A DNA stretch of 64,000 nucleotides from Datnioides undecimradiatus. Lineage: Eukaryota > Chordata > Actinopteri > Lobotiformes > Datnioididae. The stretch lies in NCBI GenBank assembly GCA_008933995.1, contig WARS01000011.1, positions 8,957,516 to 9,021,515 of the forward strand, in the 5' to 3' direction. Both the position numbers and the translations under genes were made by a program. This document shows, one piece after another, positions 27,660-39,590 of the stretch. How positions within the stretch are numbered: the first letter of the stretch is position 1; every line of letters starts with the position of its first letter. Below the pieces are notes generated by a model that worked only from the letters and a program-made list of their open reading frames with translations, had not been told where the DNA came from and did not search any database.

Positions 27660-27870
27660 GCCATTTAATGGGTCCTGGAAGATTGGGGTAGTGTCAGCCG
27701 GAACCGCCTGGGCCCTCTCCTGACATTGCTAGTTGCCTCTCCATTCCCTTAACGACTGTCTACACTGATTACACAGACCCCCCAAAAGCTTAAAGCTGGG
27801 GAAACAGTCTCTATTAGTAGTCCAATTAGAGTCATTAGCATACTCTACTTCATTTTGATGCAATGATTAT
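27660..27870. promoter_or_regulatory. Candidate non-coding regulatory element
   Basis: A GC-richer, complex segment in AT-rich surroundings. It carries paired ATTA cores at 27825-27828 and 27834-27837, nine bases apart, a spacing that could seat two homeodomain proteins. There is no repeat signature and no coding frame. Function is inferred from composition only. Confidence 0.25.
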
Positions 27871-28389
27871 GCTGCACAAAATATAAACCTTATATGGAGG
27901 AAAATTACAGTCAATAAGAATGTCCAAGAAGAAAAATTACCAGATCTGTTGAGGAAATGGAGAAAAACTCTGCAACAGTAACAAAACTGTTATCTTATAT
28001 GCTCTGATGACCTTATATACTGTGACTTTTTGATCTGAAAAGCATTATTGTGAAAGACTCACATATGTAAATGTTAGGGTGAAATGAAATGATGATACCA
28101 AGTGTCAAACATTAGTCATAATGTCTTAAAGCAGTTGTTCATATTATTATATTCAAGAAGTCTTTATCACATCCGGCAATTGAGAATGAATATAAAAAGA
28201 AAACCCTGTCTGTTCAAACTGTGTACAAATAACAGGACTTTACACTGCATGAAATGGCATGTAGTGTATAGTAACAATAATGCACGAGTCCTTCCCACTA
28301 ACTTTGTAGTAGTTAGATAGTCAGTTGGCCTTTATCTTTATGAGTGGAGAATGCTGTGAAAGGGTCACATGATTAAGATACACTGAGAT

Positions 28390-28612
28390 AAACTGCCTGG
28401 TTAGGGTTAGGAGAAGCTCAAAAAAAGTTACATTACATATGTGACTTTGGATGAACGTTAAACACAACATGACACACACAGGACACGGACACTGGTTTTA
28501 GGGTGAAAATCCTTTGTTTAAACCATGCAACTACTTTAACCTCTTCCATGCGCTGACTTTCGCATGCTTTATACTACATCGTCTTACAAGTTTTAGATGT
28601 TGTGCTTGGATG
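28390..28612 (+). repeat. Probable teleost interspersed repeat (unclassified), diverged
   Basis: The order GGTTAGGGTTAGGAGAAG, AAAGTTACATTAC, CGTTAAACACAACATGACAC, GACACGGACACTGGT, GAAAATCCTTTGTTTAAACC and CTTTATACTACATCGTCTTA resembles an interspersed repeat I know from other teleost loci. I cannot assign it to a transposon class, and the ends are approximate. Confidence 0.45.
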
Positions 28613-29128
28613 CATTTGTCTCCACAGAAGTTGGGGAAGGATTGGTGTATGATTTGCGTGCAAAATTGGACTTAGGCATATGCACTGTATACAATTTTAA
28701 AGTTGTAAGTTCTGTTATTTGTACACAGATGAGCCTACACACAGGACTTTGCTATGCTTTAGTTTGGCTTGTTAAAAGTCTTTTCATTTACATTAAGTAA
28801 ACAAAGGAAAATGTAACCACATACGCACAAAAAAAGTAAAAAGATTTGTTTTTGGTTGAAAGAGGGCCAAAATATTTCTTGCGGTCTAGGAACACAGTAA
28901 TAAAAGTATCTATAATTAGAGGGCAAGAGGACAAGAAATGCTGTTTGTCCCAAACTGCTTTCATTATTTTTGGGAACATTTAACAAATATTGTCATCAAA
29001 TTGATTTGCCTACAACTTAATCAAATACCAAAAACATTTCTAAAATTCTCCTTGTATCTCCTCATTCCACTGATTTCACTGAACCTACTGGACAAGAAAA
29101 TGTATTGACTTTGGTAACTTTGTGCTAA

Positions 29129-29162
29129 AATAGTGTATGTCCACTTGGGGACATACACTATT
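29129..29162. repeat. Perfect 14-bp inverted repeat (hairpin)
   Basis: AATAGTGTATGTCC at 29129-29142 is exactly complementary to GGACATACACTATT at 29149-29162, with a 6-base ACTTGG spacer. A perfect stem of this length with so short a loop is unusual in old unique sequence. It lies about 60 bases before a hAT-like element. It could be the fused termini of a deleted mobile element or a cruciform-forming site; it matches no microRNA I know and the stem is too short for one. Confidence 0.85.
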
Positions 29163-29222
29163 GCCTCTCTCCCTTATAAGTTAATCCAATCCGTATCTAG
29201 ATACATTTGCTACAATAAGATT

Positions 29223-29895
29223 CAGGGACGATTTTTTAAATTTTATTTCAGAACGATGTGGTACGATTCGAACCGATCTTGGTACGATACAATCCGATAC
29301 AATTCTATTTTATGTTGACATTGATTTTCTTTTATGAATTAGAATAAGCCAATTCCATTGCTTACCTTCAAATAGATATTTCATGAAAGACCAGGGTATT
29401 TTTGCTGATTAGTATTGTTGCGTGACAAAGGAAGAAATGGAAGACAAAATGTATAATTTCAGAACTACATGTCATTGTGTTTATTGTTGTAATTAAATAG
29501 GCACAGTTAGTTACATTACAGTTAGGTGCAGACTTTTGCCCAGCCTTTCATCTTTCAAATCCGTTCCAAACGTTTGATTCCAGGTTTGGCGGCATACTGT
29601 AAATTTTGCCTGTGTTGTCGGACATGTTGCTTTTGTGTGTGCCTAACAGGCAACGCTACACCAATGATACTGTGACGAGTCTTGCAAGAGTTTCACGCTG
29701 ACTTTTTCGAACTTTTTGGAGAGTTTGAAGCCACTTTGTGAAAGTAACAGCATAGCAGCTCCACTTAACCGATTCATAACTTTTAGATTAGGCCACCGAC
29801 AACAGTACATTTAGATCAATCCAGAGGTCTGCGTATCGATATGACGTATCTTTAACCAATTTTCAATTTCATCTCGGTTAATTTTTACACCCCTA
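29223..29895. mobile_element. hAT-like non-autonomous DNA transposon, decayed
   Basis: The right end reads TCGGTTAATTTTTACACCCC followed by TA, the reverse complement of the TAGGGGTGTAAAAATTAACC-type terminus common in teleost hAT elements. The left end, from CAGGGACG, is followed by the CGATACGAT/CCGATACAAT-type repeats that usually sit behind such termini, at about 29250-29305. The roughly 670-bp interior has no transposase. I see no matching 8-bp target-site duplication, so the ends may be eroded or slightly misplaced. Family-level assignment is by memory of the terminal pattern. Confidence 0.55.
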
Positions 29896-32451
29896 ATGTC
29901 AGGTGTATATATGTTACTTGGATCAACAGAGAAAATTACATTTTCTATGGAGGTTTGTAAAAAATACTTTCAGAGATGCAGTGACCTGAGGTGGAATTAT
30001 TCTTCACAGTGATACTGTGATATAGTCACTCACTCCACTGTTTTCTTCAATATTACAAAAAATGCTCCTTATTTATCAATACAGCTTGAACTGAGTTAGT
30101 GTCATCGGTCAGTTTCATACTGATGCATCCTCACGAATCATGAACAATTATAAAGATATACTCTGACTCTTGATTGTACTGGCAACACGAACTGAGTAAT
30201 GTACAGAAGGGAGAAATCCTGATTCTCATGACAACTCTGACAATGATAAATGGTGAAAACAAAGCGGGGCTGTTTGCAAGGAGAAGGGTGACAGACAGGT
30301 TTTAATGAGCACAGCAGTGTGACAGTATCAGGTGAGAATGGAAATGAGGCCTCAATCTATCTTTGCAAAGGTTATGTCCCTATTTCATAAGAACATACAT
30401 CCAGACAGTCTTTTGCTCTGTAATTGATTTCCTATTTTTGTGCCACTAAATGGACGCTGTCATACAGCAAATCAGCCTCTTCCAGTTTAAATTAAGTCTT
30501 TTGTGTCCTCCATTGGGACACAAAAATGGCATGTTTTTCTTTTTCTTTGCTGTTTTTACAGCATCGATATGAAAATTACATTTTGACACAGGCAATGTTT
30601 TGTTTATGATTAAGATTGCTCATTACTGATGTCAATTTTCTTCTTTTTAACCCAAAATGCATGAATTCAGAGTAAAACACAAACTATTTAACCAACAGAT
30701 ATATTTATCTCACAGTATACTTAACAGTTAATCCAGTCTGCAGAGTGAGCCATGTGATACAATGTGTGTCGTGGAAATCAATGCACAATGTTAAATTTAT
30801 GACTCATAATTCCTAGGTCATTCATAATTAAATTGAATGCTATTGATAAGGCTATGCAGTAGGTCACCCATTGAAAAACCATAAATTGGTTAAACTGCTG
30901 CAGTCAAACTCTCAGCCATATAGACATGTACTTAGGCTGAACTGAAACTAAAACAAGGTGCAGCTGCAGAGAGAAACAATTCAAATCTTTATAGCATCCA
31001 GCAGGACAAGTACTGACATTACTAACACGACATTACTAAGTGCTGCAGGAGCAAAACTGAAACTTTTTCATGAAACTACCAAAATAATTTGAAACTATTT
31101 TACAATTGACTAATGGTACAGTAAGACATTTTTAGGCAGAAATTCAAAACATACACTTGTTGTAACATCTCAGGTGTTGGTGTTTGCTGCTTTTTTGACA
31201 GTAAAGTATGGAGATGTACATGTTGGAGTGATGGTTGGATTAAAAAATTAGAATCAACCTAAATATGAGATTAAAATAGGTATTTTTTGAAGTTAGACTG
31301 AACAAAATAGTTGGAAAATAAATGAATAATGTTTTTTATGTTAAATATTTATTAGCTTCTGTATTTAAATCAAGAACCAATACATTATTCTTTTCAGCCT
31401 TGAGATTATATATGAAGCACTATGCATCTGTTCTACTACTGATTCTACCACAATATATATATTAATACCAATGTCATAAACAAAGTGCTTCCAGCATCTA
31501 TTGTCACTGCTGTGGAAGTAAAACATGTACCCTGGGGTAATATGTGTCAATTTGGCCATAAGATTAAAGGAGTGAATAAATACATAAATGAATGTGGTAG
31601 TTAGACACTCAAACTGATAAGAGTGTTATCACACACGGTGTCTTTCTATCTTGTCCATCATGTAAAGAGAGGAAAAAACTGGTTAAAACACAAGGTGAAC
31701 AAACAATAAAACACACCTACCACCTACCACAAGATATCTTCATCTACATATAACAGATGAGACTTTCTAAACTGATAGTGTCGACTTGATCAAGAACATT
31801 AAATATTTCCATTATTCATGTAATGATTGGTAAAATCTTTAACATGTTTCTGGTTTTAATATCAGCTGATATTTCTTAAGGAAAAAAAAGACCTCTAACT
31901 TGTGTATAAACTGGTAAACATGCAGGCAGGAACACGGGTCTGGTCTTTGCGATAAATATTCAGTTGCTGATGACTGGACAAGATAAGCAATGTGTCTTCA
32001 GAGGTTATCGGGGAGGCTGCCACATTTGGATATATTTTATCAGAGTTTATCTGTTATCTGTTTAGCTAGTGGCTACCAAAGAAATCAGAGGAGGGGAGAT
32101 TTTGAATCAAAATGAGATTGCACTTAGTGAAATCAATACATCTGTCTCTACATAACCTTTTGTGTAATGCATGGACAATGATGCTACATTTTCTTCTGCT
32201 TTTAAATGTTAATTGAGCATTTTGTAAATTGTTTCAAAGTAGTAATCAGTGTTCATCTCACTAAAATGTCCTATTTATTTGTATTAGGGAAATGTCAATT
32301 ATGCCATACCAAATAGTGTCATCAACATCAATATGTTGTATTATATAACAATAAAATACATATACAAGGACCTAAAGGTTGAAAGACTATGAGATTACCA
32401 ACATCATATTTAATAACAGCCATTTGTAGACCCTTGCTGATTTACTTGATG

Positions 32452-32453
<2 letters not shown>
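29896..32453. other. AT-rich non-coding stretch
   Basis: No gene is seen. The part 30270-30500 is complex and repeat-poor and could be a conserved element. The remainder is AT-rich, with short A and T runs. Confidence 0.45.

Positions 32454-32490
<37 letters not shown>
32454..32490. repeat. (CA)n microsatellite
   Basis: About 18 CA units without interruption. Confidence 0.96.
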
Positions 32491-32493
<3 letters not shown>

Positions 32494-32579
32494 TGTTTCC
32501 GTTGATAAATAAGTGAATGAAGTAGATACAAATTCTATTTTCTATCACCTACGCTTGGTGAGAGAATAAAATTGTAATT

Positions 32580-35280
32580 AATGAAACACCCGAGAGGCAA
32601 CATCTTAGATTTATTCTATACCTTTTTTGCCAATTAGGCCTTTGAAGGTGGGACCTCTTTTGAAAGAGGCTTTTAGATTAATCATATTATCTGCAGGTTC
32701 TGAAACAAGAATGGTTCTTGACCTCCTCTTCCATAAGAATCCATTATCTTAAACTATCACAGTAATCCTGGCTTTGGGAGGGGAGAGAAGGAAGCAAGAA
32801 TCAAGCCTAATAGATAGCAAATAAGATTAATCTATGATCTAAGTGCCGATTACACTTGGACCTGCCCTTGAACACTCAGGTGTAACCTTGAGATCTGCAT
32901 CCACTCTTAGCCAGCAATTGGATTGAAAGTCCCTTAAGGGTCGCGGGTGATGGGGGGGCACTTTGCCAAGACCTTACCCTGGAGAGATCAAAGGCCAAGC
33001 AGCTTAACCCTTACAAAACCGAAGGTGTTAAATATCATAGGTAATGGCTGGTTATAACAAATCTATGGAAACCATTTATTGCTGTGTGCCCCCTCTATGT
33101 TATTGAGTGCTACTTAAAGTACATTTTGAATTCCATTATGTATCTATTCTCATTATGTGGGTCATACAAAAAGCAGTAATGGGATTTCATGGGATTGTTT
33201 TGTTTGTAAACCAGAATATAGAAATCATTTATATTAATAACAACTGCATTAACAATAATAGTTTGATATATTTTAAACATGCTGCCTACATATATCCTCT
33301 GCTATCCACTGAAAAAAGCACAGGTAGCAGCAGGTAGACATTTGGCTCTTCTCTGAATAATTGTTTTGTGATAGACCGTACATGTTTAACATATGGAGAT
33401 CAATAAATAAGACTTTCACTCAAGGTTCAGATCAGCAGCACGAACAAGCCATAGACAAACACAGACTTGCGGATCGATGCTCCTCTCAGTTTGACTCTGA
33501 GGCTGACTATTTGATTAATCTGCTGGGGCGGCCAGGGAAGAGAGACCAGGCATACAACAGCTGATAGTTTCATGCCATTAGGATGGCTAGAGTAATGAAA
33601 TTTCATTTAATTTGTCAGGAAGAGAGTGCTAATGTTAAAAAGCTTTTGGGTAATAAAAAAAAGTCTTGAGAGATGTGAAGGAAAGCCTTAAGTAATTACT
33701 CTGTGTATCTTGGGTCCTCATGATGGAATATTTACATTACTGTCATGGAGGTCCTAAGAGTAATTAAATTAGTGAGGTGGGTAAGCTCTTTATTCCCACA
33801 TTTTTCTAGCCTTTTTGTGAGAGAAAAGACCAGTATGTGGACAAAGCCACTTTTCCTCGTGATGGAATTGCTTTGCAGTCGAGCCACAGCATGCAGGCTT
33901 AGTGAATGACTGTTATTTTATCGCATATGAAGTGAATACCACCTTTACCCTTTTGAACTTGACTGCGTGCAGTAGTCCAAACCTTTGACAGTGCAGAATA
34001 AGCTTCTGTAAACCTATAAAGGCATACTGAAGATGCGAGACTGTGGCTGTGGCACTTTTGTACGCAGCATTTCAATGTCTCGTAATTTTGATTTTGTCTG
34101 AGAAAGTCAAATTGGCGTACAATGCTCATCTGTTAAACCTCAAAATTGAAGGCAGAAGATAGAAATGCCATCGTTGTGTTGGGTAGCACGTTGTGGCTGC
34201 CGAGTGCAGAAGTTAAGAAAATAAATTGCATGATGAAATAATGAATAATGTGTATTAGAGCGGGAACAAGGTTAAGCGCAATGCTATTCCAGTTTACATT
34301 CCAAGGGTACAGGCTCCATGATGGTGTTAAAAAAGGTCTTCAGAACAAAATATTCATAAATCCAGCAAGCTGTGTGTTGCGTCTGACATCTCTATCAGGG
34401 TATATCAGCATCCTTTCTCACTCTATCCGAGTCTTACCAAGACAGATGTGTGAAAGGGCCTGGAAATGTATCTGACCGCTGGCTTACTCTAATGAATAAC
34501 TTCCACTTTAGGTCTTGCAATGTAAGCAGAAAATCCACCTTGCAGACGCCGGAGCCCCGTCATGAATCTAACCCGACAGCCGACATAATATAAAGGCGAC
34601 AACACTTGTATGACTTCCATTTTCTTTGCTATCTATTGATTTTCAGTTAATAACGGAGGGAAATACTAAACGTCCGTGCTGAGTACCTAATAAATCCTGT
34701 CTGAGCTTTTTTATTGAGGCGAATTTAATAAAAGCAGTGGGCTAGGCATAGGGATTTGTCTCAGAGAGAGCAGGCAAAAAATAGGGATGAGTGGGGAAGG
34801 GTAAATCCAGATACTAAACACTCATTCAAGTCTGATAACCATGGCAATTTATCCATCCATTTTATGACTGTATGCTGTCCTCTGACATTTAAGAAAATCC
34901 TACATTAGCTATCAAAAAAAGCACAACTTCCTTTAAAATATCCAGATCAGGCATAGCTGATATTGTTTTGATGACAATGTAAAGGTAGTTCATGTTAAGT
35001 TTAAAGGCTACGGTCTGATTGTCAGAAATGTGTGCAGCCACAAATGGCATGATGTCTCGTTTGATTCCTGCAGGCCCGAGTGCTAGCGGATGCACTATTA
35101 ACAATAAATAACTAATGACATGACTGCAAACAGTCACTAAGTGGTGAAAAACATCTGCCCTCGGGGTGAAACATGTCAACCCATGCATAATTTGTCCTTC
35201 ACAAACATCAAAACATTTCATTAACTCGGGTATCTGTGTGTTTAAAATGAAAACCCAAGAGAAAATGTCCATTTAATTTA
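32580..35280. promoter_or_regulatory. Long repeat-poor block, candidate cluster of regulatory elements
   Basis: About 2.7 kb without a microsatellite or recognisable transposon, with more CpG and more mixed composition than its flanks. It carries homeodomain-type cores: TAATTA at 33761-33766 with a neighbouring AAATTAG, and AATAAA/TTTATT (Hox/Cdx-like) repeats at 34690-34735. A 127-codon minus-strand frame lies at 34889-35272, the longest in the window, but it has no recognisable motif and is of a length expected by chance in 64 kb. The regulatory call is inference. Confidence 0.3.
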
Positions 35281-35730
35281 TATCAAGGTAAGAGGACTGC
35301 AACAATACCTCTTTATTCACCCTCAGGTAAAAAGAAATAGACAGCCTAGATAGGTCATATTAAGGTAAAACAGCAACTGTGTAGTCATGATGTCAATTGG
35401 CTAAGGCAGGGATTCATTGAGTCAAAGGTCTCTATGAGAGCTAATTATGTGCCTTTGAGGAATAATTTAAAGTACTGCACATCAAAGCTTTCAACGCATA
35501 GCTCAGAACAAAAATAACATGTGAAGTGGAGGATTGATAATATTTTGCAGTTTCACATTCAGGTTCATTACTAGTACTTATGTCAATGTCAGTGACTTTT
35601 TGACCATTTAATGTTTCCCTATTACATTTATAAATGCAATAACTGCCCTTGTGTGCAATTGCATTGTCTAATTTGCAACACAGACTTTCAATGTTAGTTT
35701 CGAATAGTGAAATAAGATAATATTTTTTTT

Positions 35731-35800
35731 CTCATACCACATCTGAAGGAGATGCGGTATAAGAATTAGTTTTAAAAAACAATGAGAGTAGTGGTATGAG
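35731..35800. repeat. Inverted repeat with three copies of one motif
   Basis: CTCATACCAC at 35731-35740 is exactly complementary to GTGGTATGAG at 35791-35800, 50 bases apart. Between them, AGATGCGGTATAAG is complementary to the left arm plus its next bases (CTCATACCACATCT) at 12 of 14 positions. The left arm can therefore pair with either of two partners. T-rich runs flank both sides. Confidence 0.75.
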
Positions 35801-37826
35801 AATTGTAATCGCTGCAATTATTTTTTTTTTAATCGGAAAAAAAGACTAGACTTGTTTTTTAAACTCAGCCGAGAACACAAAAGAAGTTAAACCAATGCAC
35901 AAATGAGAGCCCTTAAAACAATGACTGCAAACATCACAGTTGATAAAGACAACTCTACTGTGGACACCATTGCATCAACACTTGAAAGGAGCTATTTCAC
36001 AGGACTTATCCTAAATGTGGATACTTAATTATAAGGATTTTAGTACTCCATTTGGCTAGCACCCAAAAAGCATTATTGCAGCAGTACCATCACCAATCAC
36101 ATAATCGTTTACCCAAATTGAAAAACAGTATTACAACACATCCACCTGTGACAAAGCCAGTGCAACATCTTCTAACTATTTGGTCTGAGATTAACAGGAG
36201 TGCCAAAATCCCATATTCAGTTCCAGTGTAGATTAACTGTGGTGTAGTCATTTAAATCATATATGTTTTTTAAATCTGTAAAAAAACAAAAACAACAAAA
36301 AAACCACAACAGAAACACATTCACTCTCATATAACTACATAGTTGTACTAAATTACATTTTTGGTTTTAAATATTGAAATAACATTTTATAATTAGCAAT
36401 TTTCACATTCATCCTAGATTGCTGCCTCTTCAAAACCTGCCCAAAGTCACCACATATCAACATCTTTCATTAGATCATTCCATACTCCGGTATACATCCT
36501 TGTTGTTCAAACTCAGTCGCTGGGTTTCCGTTACAGATTTCAAAGCCTCCAAGCCACTTGACATGACTCAAGTGATGTCACTTAAGTAATTCTGTCATGA
36601 CAAACCTCCCAGCCACAGGACATTATATGATTGTTTACACAGACTGAGTGGTATGAAGCATGACTAGCACGCTGATGTGCATGTGTAAAATGTGTGAAAT
36701 TGGTAGAGAGCAGCCTTAAAAACAAATTAAAATCTGAGGTCTATTTATCATCTCTGATATATTCATGGTATTAAGTGGATACTTCAGACACCTCTGGAAA
36801 AAATGAAAAGGTTGAAAATTGGAACCAAGACTAAACCAATTATGACACTGTCTAATGTAATGTAATATAGTGTAGTAGCAAAGCGATCTGTCCCATCCGA
36901 AGCCTACAAACATGTTCTCCTATACATCTCCTATACTCAACACTTGTATTGCAGAGGTCTGAACAAATCAAGGATCACTATGCCTTAGTTAAGATGTGTC
37001 TGACCAAGGAGAATTTAACTAAAATAACCCAGCTCTTGGCAGCTGACAAAATGCAATGTTGGTGACCACATCATTTACAAATTACATTAATATACAACTC
37101 AACTAAAGTATAGTAAAGTACCTTGAGTGAGATATTTTTAGATATGTTTAGACATTACACACATTTGGTTAAGGTTAGGGTCTTGGTTACCCTCAGCATT
37201 AAACTGATCTTGGTTTAAGTGTATGAATGCATGAGACATGCTGTGTTTACCTTTACAACCTTTCCAAACTATTTGTTTTTCAAACCATAACCATAAGTAC
37301 AAAGAACACAAATCATAGCCTCTGCTGTCACAGCCCTACTCCCACCATCCAAACTTATATGATTATGTTCCCTTGAAAACATATTTGGCAAAGAAGTATC
37401 ACAATAATAACATTACTGCAACTATATCCACTTTCCAGCAACAGTTATGTCTCACCTCTATCGAGGTCATGCACAAATATAACTGTTTCCACTTTTATCT
37501 TTCAAGCTGACAGAGGACCAGTCTTTGCTGCTAAAGGACAGATACTGAGTGGAGTTTGTTTTAAGCTACATAAGTAGTTTTGCTAACACATAATCAATAA
37601 GCTCTGCAGGGACAATCCAGTGATGTGCTAATCACATCCATGGTTTTGTAACCTAAATATTGTCTTGCAAAAATCTATGAACAAACAGTAATGTCTAATG
37701 TTAGGTTTCTGCAACTGATGCATGTCCAGCAGTAGCTTAACTTCACTGTGTTTACTCCTGAAATCCATAATGTAGTTTACTTGAACGATTTTGTTTGGTA
37801 AACACAGGCAGACAGACAAGCAATAG
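35801..37826. other. AT-rich non-coding stretch
   Basis: No gene or clear transposon is seen. An A/CAA-rich run lies at about 36280-36310. A GGTTAAGGTTAGGG sequence near 37169 is a fragment often found in teleost repeats, but it is too short to call. Confidence 0.45.
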
Positions 37827-38010
37827 TTTTTGAGATATTTCAGTGGATAAATGAAAAGTCAGGGTCTCACCAAAGTCACCATGATGCGTCCTCTGAAAAC
37901 CTTCAATGTCTTTATTAAATTTCATAAATCAAGACTACAGTTGTTGAGATTTTAGTCTGGACCAAAGTGATGGACCAATATGTAGACTGACATTACGGCT
38001 AATACTGCTA
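37827..38010 (+). repeat. Common teleost interspersed repeat, 3' portion
   Basis: The order TTTGAGATATTTCAG, GAAAAGTCAGGGTCTCACCA, AAGTCACCATGATGCGTCCT, TTAAATTTCAT, GTTGTTGAGATTTTAGTCTG and GACCAAAGTGATGGACC matches the 3' part of the same widespread percomorph repeat whose 5' part is at 21751-22010. This copy is diverged and lacks the 5' part. Confidence 0.7.
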
Positions 38011-38275
38011 AATCCTGTATTCACATAAGAAGTACGGCAACCTGCGACCTGGGGTCTGCAATGGATCTTTTGCTACAGGGCTGCCAGGGATCAATAAATT
38101 ATTGATATAAATGTATTATAATTTTAAACAACTTCTGTTACTAAAAATGAACTAAAAATAATGGCATTAAACTATAAGAATTGGAAGCTGTAGAGTTATT
38201 TCAAAATTCAAAGTTTAGGGCATGACTTAGGACCTGACTCTAAGAATAAGTGCTAAGCATGGACCTGTGCCCACC

Positions 38276-38409
38276 AATGCTATTGAAGAAGGACACTGTG
38301 TCTCCACTTTGTCCCACTGTGGTGAAATGAAGAAAGAATGCTATTGAATGCTATTGAAGAAGGACACTGTGTCTCCACTTTGTCCCACTGTGGTGAAATG
38401 AAGAAAGAA
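38276..38409. repeat. 71-bp tandem duplication, nearly perfect
   Basis: The segment 38276-38346 is repeated directly at 38347-38409. The second copy is identical over all 63 bases present before it diverges. Complete identity in non-coding sequence indicates a recent duplication, or a collapse/expansion artefact of the assembly. It abuts the repeat at 38410. Confidence 0.93.
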
Positions 38410-38789
38410 AAAATCCTGGACATGGATGCTGCCATCTTACACTGGTGATGTCACTTCAAGCCAGTCTGTCTGCTCTGCCCAGTGGGTATCAGCAGAATCA
38501 GAGTCACACATACAACCAACCAACTTAGGAAGCACACACAATCTATCAATCATGACGTCAGACACCCATTTTACTGCACAAACTATTTCAAAGAAAACTA
38601 ATTATAAAAAAGGAAGACTTTAACATCTTTGGGGGAAAAAATTCTTGAACAGTACTTTCAATTTTTCAGTTTTGCCATCAGCTAACATGAGGGGTGTGGG
38701 CGTTTAAGACCTGTACTGCTGTTCTGGCTTCAGTTTAAATGAGCAGTAATGTTGTCCATCTTCATATACGGTCTATTCTTGAAACCCGA
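38410..38789 (+). repeat. Common teleost interspersed repeat (unclassified), diverged
   Basis: Shows ATGCTGCCATCTTACA, CATGACGTCAG, GCTAACATGAGGGGTGTGGG, CGTTTAAGACCTGTACTGC, TGGCTTCAGTTTAAATGAGC and GTCCATCTTCATATACGGTC followed by TTGAAACCC. This is the ordered signature of a widespread fish repeat ending in a TCCATCTTTATATACAGTCT-type sequence. The transposon class is not known to me. This copy is strongly diverged in its middle part. Confidence 0.62.
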
Positions 38790-39500
38790 CAAACCCTTTT
38801 TTTATCCCACCTTGGATAAATCAGGGTTGACTGTGGAAACTACTTTTCTACTGATTGAAATGTACACTTCAACTCAATGTGCGTAAGCATTTTATCATGT
38901 GAACTGAAGTAAACTGTATTTAATCAAAGCCAGAACTTGTAGAACTTTTTTATTCTTTTAAATGTTTTCTACAGGCCTCACTAAAATTAATCATCTATTA
39001 CTAAGGCTTAAGGTGGTTGTTTGTGCCTAATAAAGAATTTATAGTGAAAAAATTTAAGTAGTGCTGCTTTGTCCAAGCCCCCCTGCACCAAAGGGTCCTC
39101 AACATTTACTATGCCTCTGTTTGATTTCCTTACCGCCCTTTTGTCTGTATGAGAAAAAGCCACCCGGGGTCAAGCCATTAAAAGACTACTCTCACAGTGG
39201 CTACATTTTCTCACCATTGAAAGCAAGAGCAAGAGATTAACAGACAATTGATTCAGGGGAAAAGGAAAACCAGGTATACGGGCATGATAACCTGCACAGG
39301 TCAAGTATCAACATCGGTGACGACCACGATTATCTGCAATTACAATTCCATGCCAAGTGCAAAAGAATGAGCAAGTAGTGTTTAGACTAAATAGTTTAGA
39401 CAAAAACAATTAAAAAGCAACACAAATGGTTAAAAACAACGTGCTCTTTGACTTTGTATCTAATTACTTTTCATGCACGGCGATAACATTGTCTTTGTTG
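38790..39500. other. Unique non-coding stretch
   Basis: No gene or recognisable element. The segment 39060-39480 is mixed-composition, unique-looking sequence. Confidence 0.4.
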
Positions 39501-39590
39501 GTGGTTCTCAACCTCCTGGGTTAAGGCACTGAGGCACACCATCCAACATAAGAAAAAAATATCCTTGACACACCAAGGTATTGCCAGTTA
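39501..39590. mobile_element. hAT-like terminal fragment
   Basis: Begins GTGGTTCTCAACC and continues with AAGGCACTGAGGCACACC, ATATCC and GACACACC, a pattern typical of one end of non-autonomous hAT (Charlie-type) elements. No transposase and no facing terminus are seen. A 10-base G tract follows at 39637-39646. Confidence 0.42.

Noticed and set aside
28597..28800. TTGTGCTTGGATG near 28599 resembling the miR-218 seed region
   Set aside because: The rest of the mature sequence does not match and no hairpin partner is visible.
34846..34885. TATCCATCCATTTTATGACT and following bases as a reverse-oriented L2 tail
   Set aside because: The match is only about 40 bases with gaps, too short to separate from chance.
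34889..35272. 127-codon minus-strand open frame, the longest in the window
   Set aside because: No recognisable domain or motif and no gene context. A run of this length is expected by chance in six frames of 64 kb of AT-rich DNA.
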